Positions 1-9,533 of a stretch of 64,000 bases of DNA are shown one piece after another (position 1 is the first letter of the stretch; every line of letters begins with the position of its first letter). The notes under the pieces are model-generated. The model saw only the letters and a list, made by a program, of their open reading frames with translations, ran no database searches and had not been told where the DNA came from. The stretch spans positions 124,001 to 188,000 of the forward strand of contig CAZGJN010000001.1 of assembly GCA_964526645.1 (NCBI GenBank). Direction: 5' to 3'. The DNA is from JADJNW01 sp964526645 (GTDB taxonomy: Bacteria; Bacteroidota; Bacteroidia; Chitinophagales; Saprospiraceae). A program made the translations under genes and the position numbers.

Positions 1-1
1 T

Positions 2-406
2 GGCGCGGCTTTGGGCAAAGATTTGATGGCGGCCTATTTGAATGAAGAGTTATCAAGTGCGATCAAAATTGCTTTAGAAAAAGAATACAGCCTTTCACCT
101 GAAGCCCTTATAGAAGCTACCTACCGGCAGCCCGCTCCGAGTCGCTATCTCGCTAAGTTTGCTGCCTTTATGCTCAAAAATCAGCAAGATACCTTGATCC
201 ATCAAATCATTCAACAACAGTTTGAACTTTTTATTCGCCGATATATCCTCCCTTATCCGCAGTCAGGAAGCCTTCCGATCCATTTCATTGGCTCTATTGC
301 CTGGCATTTCAGACCCTTCATTGAAACAATTTTGAAAAAAACAGGATTGCGTGCTGGAAATTTTTTGAATGAACCCATGGAGGGGCTTCTGAATTATCAC
401 CAATAA
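2..406 (+). CDS. BadF/BadG-type N-acetylglucosamine kinase-like protein, 3' end only
   Basis: The reading frame is open from the left window edge, so the start lies outside. The remaining ~134 residues match the C-terminal half of the kinase at 48818-49681: both have an LG-K segment, then a block ending SLPIHFIGS[IV]A[WY]HF, then K-G-R/K-x-GNFL-x-P. That block is typical of the BadF/BadG/BcrA/BcrD ATPase superfamily, whose eukaryote-like members phosphorylate N-acetylglucosamine. The N-terminal ATP-binding half cannot be seen, so activity and exact substrate are unproven. It converges on gltD, with a bidirectional hairpin terminator between them. Confidence 0.8.
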   Translation, partial: GAALGKDLMAAYLNEELSSAIKIALEKEYSLSPEALIEATYRQPAPSRYLAKFAAFMLKNQQDTLIHQIIQQQFELFIRRYILPYPQSGSLPIHFIGSIAWHFRPFIETILKKTGLRAGNFLNEPMEGLLNYHQ

Positions 407-433
407 AAAAATCCCACCCCTGAGGGAGCGGGA
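405..433 (-). terminator. Bidirectional hairpin terminator between kinase fragment and gltD
   Basis: A 9-bp stem with two G:T pairs and a 4-nt loop spans 412-433. On the minus strand a run of seven T follows (405-411), making a good intrinsic terminator about 80 bp past gltD. In the plus direction the following tract is weaker (CCATTTT). Confidence 0.75.
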
Positions 434-511
434 CCATTTTCATACTAATTCAATTATGCGAAACTCTCGTGAAACAGGTTCTTATAATTTTCAAATAGCC
501 GCCACAAAAGC

Positions 512-1978
512 TCAGCTATTTAAACTGAAAAAAGAGTGTGCTTTACCTTCAAGTGCTGTGCTATCCATCAAATACTGATCCATCGCGCGCGCAGCTTCTC
601 TGCCTTCGGAGATTGCCCATACAACAAGGGATTGGCCTCGGCGCATATCGCCCGCTACAAATACTTTTTCAATATTGGTTTGGTATTGGGTCGCTTTTAC
701 ATTTCCTTTTTCATTCAATTGAATACCAAGTTGTTGCAACAATCCTTCATATTGAGGATGGGCGTAACCGATGGCTATGAAAGCCAGGTCGCACGGAATA
801 TCGCGTAGTGAGTCGGGTTCTTCCCGGAAATGATACCTCCGAGTATGTTGATTATATTGCCAAGTCAAATTTACAATTTGTAAGCTATTTACCAAATTTT
901 TTTCATCCGCTTTGAAAGATTTTGTCAACACGGCCCATTCCCGTTGGCATCCTTCTTCATGCGAAGAAGAGGAAGAAAGCACGAGGGGTACATTGGGCCA
1001 AGCAACAGGGTCGGCACACAGCGGTGGCATGTCGTGATATTGAAGCTGAGTGACAGAAGCCGCTCCCTGGCGATTGGCATTGCCTACGCAATCCGATCCT
1101 GTATCACCACCACCAATGACCACTACGTGTTTGCCTTTTGCATCAATCATTTCATCAGCTGCAATTGTATCTCCTGCTACCCTCCGATTACACTGCTCCA
1201 AGTACTCCATGGCAAAATGAATACCGCCCAGGCTTCTTCCTGGAATGTCTAAATCTCTGGGCACCAGTGAGCCGCCACACAGTAGCACGGCATCAAATTC
1301 TTTCAGAACGTACTGCGCATCAATGTTCTTTCCAACCTCGGCATTTGTTTTAAATTCGATTCCTTCCGCCTCCAGTAGATCAATTCGCCGCTGGACAACC
1401 CGTTTTTCCAATTTAAAATCAGGAATACCGTACCGGAGTAAGCCACCCAATCGGTCACTTTTTTCAAAAACAGTTACCCAATGTCCCGCTTTATTCAATT
1501 GTGCTGCTGCTGCCAACCCAGCAGGACCGGAGCCAATAATTGCGACTTTTCTGCCGGTGCGGGTGCGCGGCGGCTGCGGGCGAATGTAACCTCGCTCAAA
1601 AGCTATCTCAGCAATTGCTTTTTCGATGTGTTCAATTGCAACGGGTGCTTGGTTGATGCTTAATACACAAGCCGATTCACAAGGTGCCGGGCATATTCTA
1701 CCTGTAAATTCCGGAAAATTATTGGTACTGTTCAATATTTCAAAAGCGTGTAGCCAATTTCCATCCTGTACTGCCTCATTAAATTCAGGAATGATATTGC
1801 CCAAAGGACACCCATGATGGCAAAATGGCACGCCGCAGTCCATACAACGCTTTGCTTGTTCAACTGTTTTTGGCGTTTCAAATGCTTCATAAATTTCACT
1901 GTAATCCTTAATCCTTTCCTGGGGCTTTCGCGCAGTGGGTGTTTCTCTTTTATATTTCAAAAAACCTTTTGGATCCAT
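512..1978 (-). CDS. gltD: Glutamate synthase [NADPH] small subunit
   Basis: This 488-residue flavoprotein takes electrons from NAD(P)H through FAD and low-potential [4Fe-4S] clusters to the large subunit, which makes glutamate from glutamine and 2-oxoglutarate. The N-terminal cysteine set is C45, C48, C53 and C57 (CMDCGVPFC-HHGC). A second set, RICPAPCESAC, follows. The FAD-binding glycine motif is VAIIGSGPAGLAAA and the NADPH-binding one is VVVIGGGDTGSDC; a late VFVAGDMRRG completes the FAD site. Length is usual for the family. It lies 15 bp after gltB on the same strand, so the two are almost certainly one operon. Confidence 0.97.
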   Translation of the reverse strand: MDPKGFLKYKRETPTARKPQERIKDYSEIYEAFETPKTVEQAKRCMDCGVPFCHHGCPLGNIIPEFNEAVQDGNWLHAFEILNSTNNFPEFTGRICPAPCESACVLSINQAPVAIEHIEKAIAEIAFERGYIRPQPPRTRTGRKVAIIGSGPAGLAAAAQLNKAGHWVTVFEKSDRLGGLLRYGIPDFKLEKRVVQRRIDLLEAEGIEFKTNAEVGKNIDAQYVLKEFDAVLLCGGSLVPRDLDIPGRSLGGIHFAMEYLEQCNRRVAGDTIAADEMIDAKGKHVVVIGGGDTGSDCVGNANRQGAASVTQLQYHDMPPLCADPVAWPNVPLVLSSSSSHEEGCQREWAVLTKSFKADEKNLVNSLQIVNLTWQYNQHTRRYHFREEPDSLRDIPCDLAFIAIGYAHPQYEGLLQQLGIQLNEKGNVKATQYQTNIEKVFVAGDMRRGQSLVVWAISEGREAARAMDQYLMDSTALEGKAHSFFSLNS

Positions 1979-1993
1979 TTTTTGATAATTTTA

Positions 1994-4900
1994 TCAGGCG
2001 TTGCGCTGCATAGCAAAAGGCAATAAGGCTTCATCTGCCTTTTTTTCTGCCATTTTCTTTTGCAAAACAGTTTTGTAATCCTTGGGCATCACCTTGACGA
2101 AAGCGAGTTTGAAATCCTCCCAATCACTCAACAAACGCTGTGCAAGCTTGCTCTTCGTATATTGCCGATGCTGCCAAATCATCTTCCAAACTAAGGTGTA
2201 ATCAGCCTCTTCCATTGGATCAACAGCTACCATTTCCGTATTGAGGCGTTGCTCAAATTTGCCTTGTGTGTTTAAAACATAAGCCATACCGCCACTCATA
2301 CCGGCAGCAAAATTTTTTCCGGTTTCTCCTAAAATTACAACTACGCCGCCTGTCATGTACTCACACCCGTGATCACCAATACCTTCCACTACTGTTTTAG
2401 CACCTGAATTGCGCACAGCAAATCGTTCTCCAGCCATGCCACAGATGTATGCTTCGCCGGAAGTTGCGCCATATAAAGCAACATTGCCAATGATGATGTT
2501 GCGATGCGCCTCGAAGGTTGCTTCTCGATCCGCAAAAACGATCAAGCGCCCGCCAGATAGACCTTTCCCGAAGTAGTCATTCGCTTCCCCTTCCAAGCTT
2601 AGCTGCAAACCCATCGCGCCAAATGCCCCGAAGCTCTGCCCTGCAGCTCCTCTGAAATGAAATTGGATCATGCCCTCAGGCAAGCCCTCCCTACCAAATC
2701 GTTTTGAGATTTCATGAGATAGCATGGTACCCACTGCTCGATCTACATTCCGAATAGCAAACTGTCCTTTCACTTCTTGCTTTTCTTCCAATGCCAATGC
2801 CGCCTTTTTGATCAGTTGGCGATCCAGCACCGAACGAATACCGTGGTCTTGTTCTACTTTTTTATACAATCCGACGGAGGGATCAGCTGGTTGTTTATAC
2901 AAAACAGGACTCAAATCCAGGTCTCGGTACTTCCAATGCGGGATATGGCTTTTGAGGCGAAGCATCTCCACTTTTCCAACCATCTCGTTCACTGTTTTAA
3001 AGCCAAGTGTTGCCATGATCTCCCTCAAATCCTGGGCGAGAAAGGTAAAAAAGTTGATCAGGTGTTGCGGGTCTCCTGTAAAACGTTGGCGCAAAACAGG
3101 GTCCTGCGTAGCAATCCCAACTGGGCAAGTATTCAAATGGCACTTGCGCATCATCACACAGCCCTGAACGATTAGTGCCGCAGTAGCGATCCCCCACTCT
3201 TCTGCTCCCAGCAGCGTTGCAATGGCGAGGTCACGCCCAGTTCTGATCTGACCATCCACTTGCAAGGTCACGCGATCTCGAAGCTTATTTTTTACCAATG
3301 TTTGCTGAGTTTCAGCCAAGCCCAACTCCCAGGGCAATCCGGCGTGCCGAATGGAGGTAAGCGGTGAAGCGCCTGTGCCGCCATCATGGCCAGAGATCAA
3401 AATGGCATCGGCATGTGCTTTGGCAACACCTGAAGCGATAATGCCTACGCCTGCTTTGGAAACCAATTTTACACTAATGCGGGCCTCTTGATTGGCATTT
3501 TTCAAATCAAAAATTAACTGCGCGAGGTCTTCAATCGAATAAATATCGTGGTGGGGTGGCGGTGAAATCAAGCTTACGCCAGGCGTGGAATGCCTTACCC
3601 GACCAATCCACTCGTCCACTTTATAGCCTGGCAGTTGCCCGCCTTCACCGGGTTTAGCGCCTTGTGCCATTTTGATTTGCAATTCATCGGCATTGGCAAG
3701 ATAGTGACTCGTGACACCAAACCGCCCGGAAGCCACCTGCTTGACCGCTGAGCGCTCCCAATCGCCATTTTCTTTTCGCGCAAATCGAGCCTCGTCTTCG
3801 CCACCTTCGCCACTATTGCTTTTTGCACCGATCCGGTTCATCGCAATCGCCAGCGTGGCGTGGGCTTCGTAGGAAATAGAGCCAAAAGACATAGCTCCAG
3901 TAGCAAAGCGCTTAAAGATATGTTCTATGGGTTCTACCGCTTCTATCGGAATGCTTTTTCCTTTCCTAAAAGTGAACAAGCCTCTGATTGTCAGCGCTTT
4001 TTCATTTTGGTCATTCACCAACTGGGCGTATTTCTGATAGGCTTGCCAATCATTTTTGCGGCTGGCATATTGCAAAAAGTGAATCGTCTGAGGATTTAAC
4101 AAATGGGCTTCCCCCTGCTGCTTCCACTGATAAATACCCCCAACATCCAATTGGTCTTGTAAGGTTTTCTTTTCCATAAAAGCAAGCTGATGCCGAACGA
4201 TTGTTTCTTTGGCGATTTCGTCATAACCAATTCCTTGAATACGGGACACGGTGCCAGTGAAACACTCTTCTACCACCGATTTGTGAATACCCAATAACTC
4301 GAATATTTGTGCCCCCTGATATGATTGAAAGGTAGAAATCCCTATTTTCGACATGATTTTGAGCAAACCTTTGCTCAGGGCTTTGTTGTAGTATTGCTCC
4401 AGCGCAGTCCAGGATTTTTCTTGTTCAAAAAAGCCTTTATTTTGCAAATCCGCAATCGTCGCGTAAGCCATGTAAGGGTTCACTGCACTGGCACCATAGC
4501 CCACTAAAGTTGCAAAATGATGGGTTTCCCAAACATCGCCCGCCTCCACTACAATAGAAGTTCTGCTACGCAGCCCTTCCCGAATCAGATGATGATGAAC
4601 AGCGCCCACCGCAAGTAAAGACGGAATGGGCGCAAGATCAACGTCGGCTAAACGGTCTGATAAAATTAAAATATTTACACCATTGCGCACTTTATCCTCT
4701 GCGATAGCACAAACTTGGTGAATAGCTGCTCGCAAGCGCCCTTTCTGTCCATCCGGTTTAAATAGGATGTCTATTACCGCTGATTTGAAATCATCGTGGC
4801 GGATTTGTTTTATTTTTGCTAATTCGGCATTGGTCAATAGGGGCGTATCCAAGTGGATAAATTTTGCTCGCTCTGGCGCTAATTCGAGTATATTGCCTGC

Positions 4901-6541
4901 CCCGCCCAGCATTGCAAACAAGGACATCACAGAGCGTTCGCGGATCGGATCAATGGGAGGGTTAGTTACTTGTGCAAAAAGTTGTTTGAAATAATTAGAT
5001 AAGTGTTGCGCCCTTTGAGACAAAATAGCCAATGGTGTATCCACGCCCATCGAACCAACTGGCTCTTCTCCTGTTTTTACCATTGGTGATACAATTAGCT
5101 TTATATCTTCTCGTGTAAATCCAAACAATCGCTGGCGTTGCAGAAGAACATCTTCCGCCATCGTTTCATTGCTATTGGTATCGCCTGGCAAGTCTTTCAA
5201 AAAGATACGATACCGATCCAGCCATTCCCGATATGGGAGTCGCTTACAGATTTGTGCTTTGAGTTCCTTATCAGCAATGACAAGCTTTTTGTCGAGATCG
5301 GCAATGAGGATTTTTCCGGGTTGCAATCGTCCCTTGGCCAGCACCTTCGATGGATCAAGCGGTAAAGCGCCTGCTTCAGAAGCGATTATCAAACGATGAT
5401 CATTTGTAAAAACATAACGCGAAGGCCGTAAGCCATTTCGGTCAAGCATGGCACCAGCCACCCTGCCATCGGTAAAACAGATAGAAGCTGGCCCATCCCA
5501 AGGTTCCATGATTGTTTTATGATATTCGTAAAAAGCTCTTTTATAATCTTCCATCTGATCTTCGTATTCCCAAGCCTCTGGGATCATGATCATCAGCGCG
5601 TGCGCCAGCGGCAAGCCGTTCAGTACCAAAAATTCCAACACATTGTCAAAATTACCAGAGTCAGAGAGCGCCTCGCCGCAGATGGGTTTCAATTTTTCCA
5701 GCTCTTCAGATGAAAATCGCATAGAATTTAGCATTTTTTCCTTTGATTTCCACCAGTTTAAATTACCCGTAATGGTGTTGATCTCCCCATTGTGTGCGAT
5801 ATAGCGCAAAGGCTGTGCCAGTTTCCACTTGGGATTGGTATTGGTAGAAAAACGAGAGTGTACGACGGCCACTTTTGATCTGAAATTTGAATCTCTGAGG
5901 TCGGGAAAATAAGCGCGCAACTGGTAGGTAGTCAGTTGCCCCTTGTAAACAATAGTTTTATAAGAAAAAGAAGGAATGTAAAAATGATCGCGCCACTGCG
6001 GGAAAGATTCTTGGATTTGATGGGTCACAAATTTGCGGAGCACATACAAGCGGCGCTCCAGGGTCTCAGGGTCTAATGTGACTTTGGGTTTCACAAATAC
6101 CTGCTCCATAAAGGGTTCTACGGCGATAGCTGATTCTCCCAAGCCTGTATTATCGGTAGGTACAGGGCGATAGCCAAGTAGCTCAAATGCCAACTCATCA
6201 ATAAAATCATTAAAAATAATACGACAATGCGCCCTCAGGCTTTCGTCCTTCGGAAAAAAAATCATTCCCACGCCATAAGTCCCGAATTGGGGTAGAGAAA
6301 AGCCCAGTGTTTGGCATTTTTCCACAAAAAAATCGTGGGGCGTTTGCACCAAAATACCGGCACCATCGCCAGTATTCGGCTCACAACCACAGGCGCCTCT
6401 ATGTTCCATATTCTCCAACATTTCCAGGGCATCCTGCACTAACTGGTGGGTACACCCCCCGCTCAAATCTGCAATTAAGCCCGTGCCACACGAATCTCTT
6501 TCCAATTCCGGTGTGTACAAACCTTTTTGGTCATTTCTCAT
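1994..6541 (-). CDS. gltB: Glutamate synthase large subunit
   Basis: This 1515-residue protein is the alpha subunit of bacterial glutamate synthase. Cys18 in ERDSCGTG should be the amidotransferase nucleophile after removal of a 17-residue propeptide, as is known for this family. The class II glutamine amidotransferase domain takes the first ~420 residues (MEHRGACG, NGEIN, DRNGLRPSR). The central domain follows, then the FMN synthase domain with its [3Fe-4S] cysteines (CVMMRKCHLNTCPVG). The C-terminal beta-helix domain contains GGVVVILG and GMSGG motifs. It is first in the gltBD operon, and a strong Bacteroidota-type promoter lies upstream at 6645-6676. Confidence 0.97.
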   Translation of the reverse strand: MRNDQKGLYTPELERDSCGTGLIADLSGGCTHQLVQDALEMLENMEHRGACGCEPNTGDGAGILVQTPHDFFVEKCQTLGFSLPQFGTYGVGMIFFPKDESLRAHCRIIFNDFIDELAFELLGYRPVPTDNTGLGESAIAVEPFMEQVFVKPKVTLDPETLERRLYVLRKFVTHQIQESFPQWRDHFYIPSFSYKTIVYKGQLTTYQLRAYFPDLRDSNFRSKVAVVHSRFSTNTNPKWKLAQPLRYIAHNGEINTITGNLNWWKSKEKMLNSMRFSSEELEKLKPICGEALSDSGNFDNVLEFLVLNGLPLAHALMIMIPEAWEYEDQMEDYKRAFYEYHKTIMEPWDGPASICFTDGRVAGAMLDRNGLRPSRYVFTNDHRLIIASEAGALPLDPSKVLAKGRLQPGKILIADLDKKLVIADKELKAQICKRLPYREWLDRYRIFLKDLPGDTNSNETMAEDVLLQRQRLFGFTREDIKLIVSPMVKTGEEPVGSMGVDTPLAILSQRAQHLSNYFKQLFAQVTNPPIDPIRERSVMSLFAMLGGAGNILELAPERAKFIHLDTPLLTNAELAKIKQIRHDDFKSAVIDILFKPDGQKGRLRAAIHQVCAIAEDKVRNGVNILILSDRLADVDLAPIPSLLAVGAVHHHLIREGLRSRTSIVVEAGDVWETHHFATLVGYGASAVNPYMAYATIADLQNKGFFEQEKSWTALEQYYNKALSKGLLKIMSKIGISTFQSYQGAQIFELLGIHKSVVEECFTGTVSRIQGIGYDEIAKETIVRHQLAFMEKKTLQDQLDVGGIYQWKQQGEAHLLNPQTIHFLQYASRKNDWQAYQKYAQLVNDQNEKALTIRGLFTFRKGKSIPIEAVEPIEHIFKRFATGAMSFGSISYEAHATLAIAMNRIGAKSNSGEGGEDEARFARKENGDWERSAVKQVASGRFGVTSHYLANADELQIKMAQGAKPGEGGQLPGYKVDEWIGRVRHSTPGVSLISPPPHHDIYSIEDLAQLIFDLKNANQEARISVKLVSKAGVGIIASGVAKAHADAILISGHDGGTGASPLTSIRHAGLPWELGLAETQQTLVKNKLRDRVTLQVDGQIRTGRDLAIATLLGAEEWGIATAALIVQGCVMMRKCHLNTCPVGIATQDPVLRQRFTGDPQHLINFFTFLAQDLREIMATLGFKTVNEMVGKVEMLRLKSHIPHWKYRDLDLSPVLYKQPADPSVGLYKKVEQDHGIRSVLDRQLIKKAALALEEKQEVKGQFAIRNVDRAVGTMLSHEISKRFGREGLPEGMIQFHFRGAAGQSFGAFGAMGLQLSLEGEANDYFGKGLSGGRLIVFADREATFEAHRNIIIGNVALYGATSGEAYICGMAGERFAVRNSGAKTVVEGIGDHGCEYMTGGVVVILGETGKNFAAGMSGGMAYVLNTQGKFEQRLNTEMVAVDPMEEADYTLVWKMIWQHRQYTKSKLAQRLLSDWEDFKLAFVKVMPKDYKTVLQKKMAEKKADEALLPFAMQRNA

Positions 6542-6644
6542 ATCTCATTGTTGTTCAATGGCTTCAATCTTTCGATTTAAAAAGATGCTTCGACTTGGAC
6601 TTTATAGGTTAGTGGTAAGCAACTGCCGAACACCGGCAGGAAAT

Positions 6645-6676
6645 CAAAAATAGAGCCTTCGATTTGCTTTGTCAAA
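6645..6676 (-). promoter_or_regulatory. Predicted promoter of gltBD
   Basis: Read on the minus strand there is TTTG (6676-6673), a 20-nt spacer, then TATTTTTG (6652-6645). This fits the Bacteroidota housekeeping pattern TTTG-N19-21-TAnnTTTG exactly. The predicted start of transcription is near 6638, giving a leader of about 97 nt. A 6-bp hairpin (CTGCCG-5nt-CGGCAG, 6623-6639) would sit at the very 5' end of the transcript, where it could protect the mRNA. Confidence 0.65.
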
Positions 6677-6723
6677 TGAAAAAGTGGGTGGAATTCCGAT
6701 TTTTAGGCGAAAAAAAGGTAGAG

Positions 6724-6768
6724 AAAGCAGTACTTTTTGAAAATTACCAAAATAAAAAGTACTGCTTT
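6724..6768 (-). terminator. Perfect 15-bp inverted repeat, probable terminator after the PHP gene
   Basis: The arms AAAGCAGTACTTTTT and AAAAAGTACTGCTTT pair perfectly around a 15-nt AT-rich loop. It lies about 125 bp past the stop of the PHP-domain gene on the minus strand. There is no long T run beyond the right-hand arm, so a protein-binding or RNA-stability role is also possible. Confidence 0.45.
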
Positions 6769-6890
6769 ATATTTTAAAAATAAGTGAAAAATAAAATAAC
6801 AATTGGCTAAAATCAAATTTTATGAAATAAAATATTAAAAACATTTTTTACAAACAAAGCCAAAAACCTACGTTTTCAAATGAACAGTTG

Positions 6891-8012
6891 TTAGATACCT
6901 GTTTTCACTTTAATAGAAATGGAAGGGTGCTTTTTGGGCGCAATTACGCCGTTTAGCACTTCAAAGCTTAATTCGATTTCAGGCAATTGTGTCAGGGTTT
7001 TGACTTCGATTTTAGTGCTTGTGTGCGGTGGCAGTAGCAGCACGTCCCCATTTGAATGAAAAGTATAACTGGTTTGGTTTGCCAGGATATAAGGCGTGTC
7101 GCTTCCATTTTCTATTTCTACATCCAACACAGCCGAAAGCCCTTGATAGGATACTTTTTTCACGACTAAGGAAGCTTCAATCAATGGCTTGAGGTATGCT
7201 TCTCTGCCAATGAGCATGTTGTTGAAATAAGCTACTGTTCTTCTCTCTTGTAAAGCCTCTTTAATCGCTTCGGGCGTTCGCGCCGTAGCAAAAACCAGTG
7301 TAATAGGACGATGCCCTCCTTCCGGAATGCCGTACTGCCAATCTACCAAACCGTGAATATCAGAAGTACCCATGATGGTCAAATTGTAATCCAACGCAAT
7401 TTGCAATACCTCGTCGGAGTAAGTCAAGTCGTTTACAACTTCAATGCCATCGAGCAAACCTTCTTTGATAAGAAAGCGATGCATATCTGTTATGGTAGCT
7501 ACGCCGTCTTTGCGTTGCGCCGTCCAGTTAGGGTGGTTCCAAAAAGTAAATGCACCTTGTTTTTTTGCTTCGCGAAATACCTCTACAGAATCCGTTATCA
7601 TCAATTTATTGGCATCTTCAATAAAAATCGCATTGATATGCCCTGGGGGCATTCGGCGTGTTATTTCAGAGCCTTTTACGACCATCAGATCAAATGCCTT
7701 AGCTGATTGCGTAGCAATATCGAAGGAGCGGTTGCGATCAGGGTGTGGAATATCTGCCAAATGTGGCTGATATTCAATGTGTTCTGTGAGAGAAATGGCA
7801 TCTAAACTATCTTTTAGGGCTTCCTGAACCCGAATGTTTGGCCACACATCTCCATCTGAAAAGACCGTATGTTGATGAAAATCACACAGAAGTGTTTGAT
7901 AACCAGGAATATCAGGGAAATGAATAGCGCGACCAAATTGATGCGAATGCGGCGTTTGTGCCAATGATGTTGCAGCGGCGAACATCAAAAACAAAAAGGT
8001 GTACTTTGACAT
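6891..8012 (-). CDS. Secreted PHP-domain phosphoesterase (Sb-PDE-like)
   Basis: The 373-residue product starts with a signal peptide ending near SLAQ. The PHP metallo-phosphoesterase motifs follow: LLCDFHQHTVFSDG (metal ligands), LTEHIEY, WNHPNW and TSDIHG. The last ~100 residues form a beta-rich tail. In this family the histidines and aspartates bind a trinuclear metal centre that hydrolyses phosphoesters. Bacteroidota proteins of this form are often annotated as Sb-PDE-type phosphodiesterases. The substrate cannot be deduced here. It sits alone between two terminator/promoter gaps. Confidence 0.75.
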   Translation of the reverse strand: MSKYTFLFLMFAAATSLAQTPHSHQFGRAIHFPDIPGYQTLLCDFHQHTVFSDGDVWPNIRVQEALKDSLDAISLTEHIEYQPHLADIPHPDRNRSFDIATQSAKAFDLMVVKGSEITRRMPPGHINAIFIEDANKLMITDSVEVFREAKKQGAFTFWNHPNWTAQRKDGVATITDMHRFLIKEGLLDGIEVVNDLTYSDEVLQIALDYNLTIMGTSDIHGLVDWQYGIPEGGHRPITLVFATARTPEAIKEALQERRTVAYFNNMLIGREAYLKPLIEASLVVKKVSYQGLSAVLDVEIENGSDTPYILANQTSYTFHSNGDVLLLPPHTSTKIEVKTLTQLPEIELSFEVLNGVIAPKKHPSISIKVKTGI

Positions 8013-8079
8013 AGCGATGAGTATTTTTATGGCACAACTTTACACAGTAAACATAAACTATATGTTAAATACAAGAAAA

Positions 8080-9498
8080 TTATTCCATTTTCCGAAAATT
8101 GATGCCGCTGACCTTCTCTGTTGATAGTTGCATAGCTGTAATTTTATTTTTTTTGTCGCGCACCGGCGTAAGTAAAAAATAATTTTGTTGTATCATATCT
8201 TCCAGGGGTCGAGGCGATTGAAAGCCAACTTGCACGTACAAAGCATTGTCTTTTCGGCTGATCCGATAAAAAATATCCAATTCTTCGCTGTAATAGCGTC
8301 CAGGGTATGTTTGTAGTTCTTCTTCGGTAAATTGAATTAGAAACAAAGGTGGTCCGAGCATTATTTGAGGAGCAGGCTCCTCAGGAAAAGCGTCTTTGAG
8401 TAAAATATCTGCTATCTGCATCGCCAAACTGCTGGGAGCAAACTCGGCTACATTGCCCAAAAGAATGATAGAAAAATATTGCTCTGGAAAACGTACATAA
8501 TAAGACCGATAACCGCCCAGCGAACCGGTGTGCCCAATCGTGGGTAAGCCTCTGTAATTACCATTGACTAAAGCGAAAGCATAGCCACAAGACTCCCCGT
8601 TGCTGAGCTTCCCGTCGGTTTGCATTTTAGCAATCAAGCTGGCTTGCCCTTTTCCCAGTTTGTTGTGATAAAAATTTTGATCCCACTTGTACAAATCTTC
8701 CACTGTGGTGTACAAGCCGCCAGAACCTACCAGCGCAAACCGCATGAACAATGGCTCAAACCTATTTACAGCAGCTGTGCGATAACCAAAAGCGCGATTG
8801 GAAATCAATTCGTACAAATTATCATTAAAAAAAGAAGACTCCATACCGAGTGGCTGAAAAATATGCTCTTGCGTAAATTGCCGAAACGTTTTGCCAGAGA
8901 TACGCTCCACAATAAGCGCCAGCAGAAAATAACCGGAATTGCTATAGTCATATCGCTCGCCGGGTGAAAAATTCAAACCTTTCTGGCGACAGATGAGTTC
9001 AAAAACAGCTTCTTTTGGCATATAATCCAAATAACTACTCCCCCTTAGTTCCATCAAAGCCAAATAATCCCGCAGCCCACTCGTGTGGTGTAATAAATGG
9101 CGAATCGCGATGGTATTGCCATAATTGGGCATCTCTGGCAGAAATTTGCGTATATCATCCTCGATAGAAAGTTTACCAGCTTCTTCTAACAATAAAATAG
9201 CCATTGCTACAAATTGCTTTGATACCGATCCCGCATAAAAAACTGTCTTTGGGCTGATGGGTTCGCCGTGCTCCAGATCAGCCAAGCCATAGCCTTTTTT
9301 GTAAATTATTTTTCCATTTTGCACAATTGCCAAAGCGCCACCCGGCCTGTCTGTTCCATTCCAATGAGCAAAAACACTGTCCACCCGCCACTGCATCTCA
9401 GCAGGTAGTTGGCTCAAGCTATGCAAATGAAAGCTACCAATGAAGCATAAAATGAGGGTAAAACGTATCATCCTGTTTATAAATTTATTGGTTGCCAT
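8080..9498 (-). CDS. Serine hydrolase of the beta-lactamase/class C penicillin-binding family
   Basis: This 472-residue exported protein carries the serine beta-lactamase-like fold: SxxK as S91-V-S-K94, the YSN triad in YDYSNSGY near residue 186, and GHTGSLGG near 330. The C-terminal ~110 residues form an extra domain, common in Bacteroidota esterase/D-peptidase homologues. A signal peptide lies at the N-terminus; either M1 or M10 could be the true start. Beta-lactamase proper, D-aminopeptidase and esterase activities are all possible. It follows the propeller-like gene by 35 bp on the same strand. Confidence 0.85.
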   Translation of the reverse strand: MATNKFINRMIRFTLILCFIGSFHLHSLSQLPAEMQWRVDSVFAHWNGTDRPGGALAIVQNGKIIYKKGYGLADLEHGEPISPKTVFYAGSVSKQFVAMAILLLEEAGKLSIEDDIRKFLPEMPNYGNTIAIRHLLHHTSGLRDYLALMELRGSSYLDYMPKEAVFELICRQKGLNFSPGERYDYSNSGYFLLALIVERISGKTFRQFTQEHIFQPLGMESSFFNDNLYELISNRAFGYRTAAVNRFEPLFMRFALVGSGGLYTTVEDLYKWDQNFYHNKLGKGQASLIAKMQTDGKLSNGESCGYAFALVNGNYRGLPTIGHTGSLGGYRSYYVRFPEQYFSIILLGNVAEFAPSSLAMQIADILLKDAFPEEPAPQIMLGPPLFLIQFTEEELQTYPGRYYSEELDIFYRISRKDNALYVQVGFQSPRPLEDMIQQNYFLLTPVRDKKNKITAMQLSTEKVSGINFRKME

Positions 9499-9533
9499 GT
9501 ACGCAAATCAAGACGTGCAAGGAAAAAAGTGGT

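Larger units (their letters stand above)
6542..6890. other. 349-bp intergenic region upstream of gltB
   Basis: No gene is visible. The gltB-proximal half holds the gltBD promoter and 5' hairpin. The distal half is very AT-rich and contains a perfect 15-bp inverted repeat (6724-6738 and 6754-6768). No further open frame with coding character was found. Confidence 0.7.
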
